From: Hahella sp. HNIBRBA332
Lineage (GTDB): Bacteria; Pseudomonadota; Gammaproteobacteria; Pseudomonadales; Oleiphilaceae
DNA: 64,000 bases
Direction: 5' to 3'
Assembly: GCF_030719035.1 (NCBI RefSeq)
Contig: NZ_CP132203.1
Coordinates: 5,288,501-5,352,500 of the forward strand
Shown: positions 60,454 through 64,000 of the stretch, piece by piece
How the letters are laid out: each line of letters opens with the position of its first letter
How positions within the stretch are numbered: position 1 is the first letter of the stretch
Program-made: the position numbers and the translations under genes
The notes under the pieces: model-generated
Database searches by the model: none
Told to the model about the DNA's origin: nothing
What the model saw: only the letters and a program-made list of their open reading frames with translations

Positions 60454-60873
60454 TCAGTCGTAACGGTTCACCCGCCCGCGGGCGGATTTGACCTGAGCGC
60501 GCTTGGTCTTGCCGTCCAGGCGCCGGGTTTGCGAGCCTTTGGTAGGCTTGGTGGCGATGCGTTTTTTGTGCGTCGCCATCGCTCCCACGATGACTTCCTT
60601 CAACCGCATCAGCGCATCTTCGCGATTTTGTTCCTGGGTTCGGTATTGCTGGGCTTTGATGACGATGACACCGTCTTTGGTGATGCGTTGATCGCTTAGC
60701 TCCAGTAGCCTTTCCTTGTAAATCTCCGGCAACGACGACGCTTTGATATCGAAGCGCAGATGCACAGCGGAAGACACTTTGTTGACGTTCTGCCCCCCGG
60801 CGCCTTGGGCGCGAATGGCCTGCATGTCAATTTCGTGGTCGGGAATGCTGACTTTATTGGAAATCTCCAGCAC
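60454..60873 (-). CDS. arfB: Alternative ribosome-rescue factor ArfB (YaeJ)
   Basis: 139 residues from GTG 60871-60873, with GGAGG upstream; the protein begins MLEISNKVSIPDHEID as in E. coli. The catalytic GGQ is in GAGGQNVNKVSS (about 23-34), and the C-terminal tail is basic (GSQTRRLDGKTKRAQVKSARG) for the mRNA channel. It hydrolyses peptidyl-tRNA on ribosomes stalled without a stop codon. It starts 2 bases after the upstream lipoprotein gene. Confidence 0.93.
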   Translation of the reverse strand: MLEISNKVSIPDHEIDMQAIRAQGAGGQNVNKVSSAVHLRFDIKASSLPEIYKERLLELSDQRITKDGVIVIKAQQYRTQEQNREDALMRLKEVIVGAMATHKKRIATKPTKGSQTRRLDGKTKRAQVKSARGRVNRYD

Positions 60874-60875
60874 GA

Positions 60876-61709
60876 TTACAAAGCCTCCGAGTCCGTGTAT
60901 GTGGTCAACCGGTTTTTCCATCCCGGCAGCCATTTTTCCTTTTCGATAGGGTTTGCGGCGTTATGCGCCCGTCTTTCCAGCACGAAGATCGCCGCCATGC
61001 GGAACGCCAATAAAGACGTCCGCCCCTGCTCAAAGCGATCCATCTCCTCCAGCACCTGCTTCAGGCCCCAACCCTCGCCTTTGTAGCGCTCCGATTCCGA
61101 CAGGCCATCGCCTTTGAAATTAACGTAATCAATCAGCGCATAGGCGCCGCCGCGGGTTTCGCTCAAACGCATGACCCGCAGACGGATGGTTTCATGGCTG
61201 CCGACGGGCGCGGACTCAATGATCGCCTCCAGCGACGAGGACGCCCGCTGAAACATAAAAGCGACCTGTTGCGCTTTGGTGCGCTCCAGAAAGCTGCGCA
61301 GCTCCTCGACTTGCGGACTGTTCTGAACAGCCAGAAACGCCTGCCGGGATGGCCAGGGGGCGTCGAACGGGTCCAGCTCCAGTATCCAGGATGGCGCGAC
61401 CACGCCTTGCGTCAGCATATATTGAAACAGCAGAGGAAAGCTTTCCTTGAACTTCTCCTCCACGCCAGCGGGATACCAGATGAAATGGCCGATTCCCAGA
61501 GAGGGAAACGCCTCTCCCTGATTCCAGGTCACCAGACATTCGCGCTTGCCCGCGCATTCATTTTGAAAAATTTTGCGCCCCACCCAATCCAGATCCGCAT
61601 CGCCAAGATGCAGTTGCGGACTGGATGCAGTCTCTGCGCAAGCGAAAAGGAACACAGTCACGGCTAAAATCAGCGGCCGCAAACACCCGCCCAAAACTCT
61701 ACTCAGCAT
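60876..61709 (-). CDS. Conserved lipoprotein, possibly lysozyme-like
   Basis: 277 residues from ATG 61707-61709; a TTG at 61722-61724 is also possible. The lipobox is LFAC. The conserved block RECLVTWNQGEAFPSLGIGH and FIWYPAGV looks like the Glu plus G-I-G-H core of phage-type lysozymes, but the match is short. PWPSRQAFL and RVMRLSETRGGAYALIDYVNF follow. An envelope role is likely; muramidase activity is only a suggestion. Its stop is 2 bases from the arfB start. Confidence 0.7.
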   Translation of the reverse strand: MLSRVLGGCLRPLILAVTVFLFACAETASSPQLHLGDADLDWVGRKIFQNECAGKRECLVTWNQGEAFPSLGIGHFIWYPAGVEEKFKESFPLLFQYMLTQGVVAPSWILELDPFDAPWPSRQAFLAVQNSPQVEELRSFLERTKAQQVAFMFQRASSSLEAIIESAPVGSHETIRLRVMRLSETRGGAYALIDYVNFKGDGLSESERYKGEGWGLKQVLEEMDRFEQGRTSLLAFRMAAIFVLERRAHNAANPIEKEKWLPGWKNRLTTYTDSEAL

Positions 61710-61800
61710 AAAACGTACGATCAATAACCTGCCTTAAATACTCACTTTACTGGTAAGCGGCGGGAAATGGTATCGGGTAAAGGTCGGGTGGCGTTCAGCT

Positions 61801-63630
61801 TCAGCCCTTCAGCACAGGTTCAATCTCCTCCGTTTCAATGGCGGGCAACACAAACGCCTTGATCGCGGGAATTAATTTGTCCTCCCATGCGGGCTCTTTG
61901 ATGATCGTCAGAACGTCATGGTCGATGCGCCCCAGGCTATCGCCGTCCTCCAGCGGTTTCACCCGCTCGCCGCGCAGGAATTTTTTCCAGTAATGCAGCC
62001 CTCTCTCGCCAAGCTGATCCGGGTGATCGTTGACGTATTCCATCGCGAACAGCGCAACCATCATGGGATAGGCGAGAGGTCGCCGCTGTTCGCTCAGACC
62101 GGGCGCTTCATCCTCCGTCTGCAGCCAGTCCTCCCGCAAGTAGGCGCGCAGCAGGTTATAGCCGTTATACAGCCGTTTTATTTGCCTGGGATTACTTAGC
62201 TCGAAATGCTCCAGCCAGTAGAAAAACGCTTGTTTTTGCTGGGAGGACATACCTTCCGCATTGACGCGAGCCGGGGAATCGGGCAGCAGTTTATGGATCG
62301 CCATGTGAGGCGCTTCCTGTTGCGGGTCAGCCTGGACGCCGCAAACACTTCCCAAATAGCGGGACACGGCGGCGGCGTCCGGCTCGCTGAGCGTAATGGG
62401 TAAATGCATGACTTTCGCCAGATAATCCCGCGCAATCGCCTGCGGATTCTGCCACTTGTGCTGCGGAGCCAGCTTTTCGTAATGCATCGCCAGCGCAGTC
62501 AGGGCGATTTGCTGATTGATGGCGATCATCACGGTGACGCGGGGAATATTCATCACCAGACGAAGGGTCTCAAAGGTTTTTACGATGTTCTCATAACTGC
62601 AGCGATCCAAGTCCTCCACCACCAGCAGAAAGCGGCTTTCCGGCCCTTTTTTGGGATTCAACCGCAGCTCGCAGAGCGACTGCAAATGATTGTGCATAAC
62701 GGGAGCGGTTCCCAGGTAATGCCCATAAGTGGGCAGGCGCAGATAGGTGTTCAATTCCGGCGCCATGGGGCTCGCCCAAACTGTCTGGAAGTACTTGTAG
62801 GAGCCCGCCAGCAGCAAAGCGGGAATATGCGCGGCGATTTTGCCGATGCCCGAGGAGAATACGGAAGTGTCGTCCGTGTATTGCACGCACCAGAATACAA
62901 TCTGCAACCCCAATACGGCGGCGAAGATACAAATGCGCTCTGACTTCAGTTTCCATCCAAACTTGAAAGTCAGCAGCAGTTTTTGCCGGTTAAGATACCC
63001 CAGGTACAGCAAATACAGGATGGAGGAGGACGCCAATACGGCGCTGGCGGACATCAGCCAGGACACCACACCGTCGCCGATTAAATTCGTCGCCCAGGTG
63101 TTGAGTCCGGCGTACGCTTTTAAAAAGTGCAGCGCTGCGAGAATGAGAATAAGCGTCGCAGCCAGCGAAAAGAGCCCCTTCCCCACCATTCCAGGCGTCA
63201 TGGAAGGAGATTTCCCGCTCACTGTCGGTGTAGTAAACGCAGATAACGCCTTAATCGTCTCCTGCGCCAGACCGGCCTGCGGGCTCTCCGTATACTCGTA
63301 TTTCCAGGCGTTATACTCACCGAAGATAAAGGGCTGCTCCTCACCGTGCTTTTCCCGCAGCGCCTTCTTCAACTGCTGTATAAACGAGGTCTTGCCGACG
63401 CCCCAATCTCCCATGAGACCGATGGTTTGATGATCCTTGTTGACGGGAGCCGCCAGAAAGCTGGCGAGGGTATCCGCCAGAGGCGACCGGTTGAGCAGAT
63501 CCTCATCGCTGCTGGTCTCTGAGGCGATTTTACTGGAAGGGCTATAAGTGGGCGGAGGCGCTTTATTCACCATCGACGCGCCTCCGACCGCTTGCAACTG
63601 CGCCTCGGAAATACTCCCGCTCATATCCAT
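61801..63630 (-). CDS. KAP-family P-loop NTPase with membrane segments
   Basis: 609 residues. Walker A GDWGVGKTS at about 74-82 follows NRSPLADTLASFL. About four hydrophobic segments (near 149-168, 186-211, 229-247 and 258-275) are inserted in the P-loop domain, and Walker B is FLLVVEDLDRCS at about 335-346. Insertion of membrane helices between Walker A and B is the KAP hallmark. KAP NTPases are often mobile and some act in phage defence or as membrane-linked signalling ATPases. The function here is unknown. Confidence 0.85.
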   Translation of the reverse strand: MDMSGSISEAQLQAVGGASMVNKAPPPTYSPSSKIASETSSDEDLLNRSPLADTLASFLAAPVNKDHQTIGLMGDWGVGKTSFIQQLKKALREKHGEEQPFIFGEYNAWKYEYTESPQAGLAQETIKALSAFTTPTVSGKSPSMTPGMVGKGLFSLAATLILILAALHFLKAYAGLNTWATNLIGDGVVSWLMSASAVLASSSILYLLYLGYLNRQKLLLTFKFGWKLKSERICIFAAVLGLQIVFWCVQYTDDTSVFSSGIGKIAAHIPALLLAGSYKYFQTVWASPMAPELNTYLRLPTYGHYLGTAPVMHNHLQSLCELRLNPKKGPESRFLLVVEDLDRCSYENIVKTFETLRLVMNIPRVTVMIAINQQIALTALAMHYEKLAPQHKWQNPQAIARDYLAKVMHLPITLSEPDAAAVSRYLGSVCGVQADPQQEAPHMAIHKLLPDSPARVNAEGMSSQQKQAFFYWLEHFELSNPRQIKRLYNGYNLLRAYLREDWLQTEDEAPGLSEQRRPLAYPMMVALFAMEYVNDHPDQLGERGLHYWKKFLRGERVKPLEDGDSLGRIDHDVLTIIKEPAWEDKLIPAIKAFVLPAIETEEIEPVLKG

Positions 63631-63936
63631 GTCCCTGCTCTAAAAGGCTGATGTTCACAGTGTAGCAGAGGGTAAGGAGCCGTTCGGCTATTGATGACGG
63701 AACAGGTGACTGAAGAAAACAGCCTCTGGCGCTCGCCGCCCGCCCTTTTTCAGCGCTTGAGCTGACAACTTTCAGGGATACAAAGCCCGCGCCAGGCGTA
63801 CAAAAAACCATCAACTTGCTCACTTAATTTACCGAAATACATGGAAAAAACTGCTCACTTGTAATACAACTGTCAGAGTAAATGTATTTCATATAGCACT
63901 GGAACGTGCCTAATTGACGAAAGATCAGAGGTGTCC
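63631..63936. other. 306-base non-coding region
   Basis: Divergent promoters are expected here. The 9-mer TGCTCACTT appears at 63817-63825 and 63852-63860 (35 bp apart), and the right half is AT-rich. TTGTAA near 63859 may be a -35 for the plus-strand gene. Nothing else was recognised. Confidence 0.4.
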
Positions 63937-64000
63937 ATGTATCCCATGGTACTCAAGATAACGCCGTCAGGACTTCCTCAGTGTTGGCTGGATGTTTACG
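63937..64000 (+). CDS. 5' end of a gene, possibly an HNH-endonuclease-family protein
   Basis: ATG 63937 has AGAGG upstream and the frame stays open to the window end. The 21 visible residues (MVLKITPSGLPQCWLDVY is the core) resemble the N-terminus of a group of bacterial HNH endonucleases that start 'vLk.d.sG.P..Wl'. The catalytic part lies outside the window, so the assignment is tentative. Confidence 0.45.
   Translation, partial: MYPMVLKITPSGLPQCWLDVY

Overview
The window looks like chromosome of a marine gammaproteobacterium, most likely Hahella or a close Oceanospirillales relative. This is inferred from gene content: an F7-type chemotaxis cluster, an Entner-Doudoroff operon facing gap-pyk, a MalEFG/MalS maltose locus, a TRAP transporter with its own two-component system, and many lipoproteins. 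Most of it has even, moderately GC-rich codon use. The first ~700 bases are much richer in AT and may be the edge of an acquired segment. No rRNA, tRNA, transposase or CRISPR array was found.

Layout. 1-2.6 kb: AT-rich hypothetical genes, then a secreted two-DTGS aspartic-protease-like protein with a PDZ domain. 2.6-6.5 kb: a purple-acid-phosphatase-like lipoprotein divergent from a HutC/GntR regulator and an acetyltransferase; the shared upstream region holds a PhoB box and two TGGT-N4-ACCA operators. 6.5-20.5 kb: one long minus-strand chemotaxis operon, cheY-cheA-cheW-mcp-mcp-mcp-cheW-STAS-cheR-cheD-cheB. The three receptors carry an Aer2-type PAS domain and a C-terminal DWEVF tether. 20.8-27.2 kb: accessory signalling genes, namely a soluble mini-receptor, an ODP-like diiron oxygen-sensor protein, an HsbR/HsbA-like phosphatase and STAS pair, a membrane-anchored receptor without a sensor domain, and a pseudo-receiver protein. 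27.2-29.5 kb: a DksA-like zinc finger, YjjX, an RRM protein and a lipoprotein. 29.6-35.8 kb: malE-malF-malG and divergent malS. 36-37.6 kb: a small membrane protein, an amino-acid racemase and a DUF2279-like lipoprotein. 37.6-44 kb: edd-glk-aldo/keto reductase divergent from gap-pyk, with a HexR-like site between. 44-50.3 kb: assorted single genes, including a SEC-C gene with two apparent frameshifts. 50.3-55.5 kb: dctP-dctQ-dctM with a Cache-domain kinase and NarL-type regulator. 55.6-61.7 kb: phosphatases, a solute-binding protein, a 5'-nucleotidase, arfB and a lysozyme-like lipoprotein. 61.8-64 kb: a KAP-type membrane P-loop NTPase and the start of another gene.

How the genes work together. 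The chemotaxis region reads as an enlarged version of the Pseudomonas aeruginosa che2 (Aer2/McpB) system: the same gene order, three membrane-bound Aer2-like receptors instead of one soluble receptor, an extra CheW and a STAS protein. A candidate oxygen-sensing pair (mini-receptor plus ODP-like protein) diverges from cheY. This is the most interesting part of the window. The sugar genes form a coherent route: MalS degrades maltodextrins, MalEFG imports them, Glk phosphorylates glucose, Edd feeds the Entner-Doudoroff pathway, and Gap and Pyk finish to pyruvate. The ATPase MalK, Eda and Zwf are not in the window.
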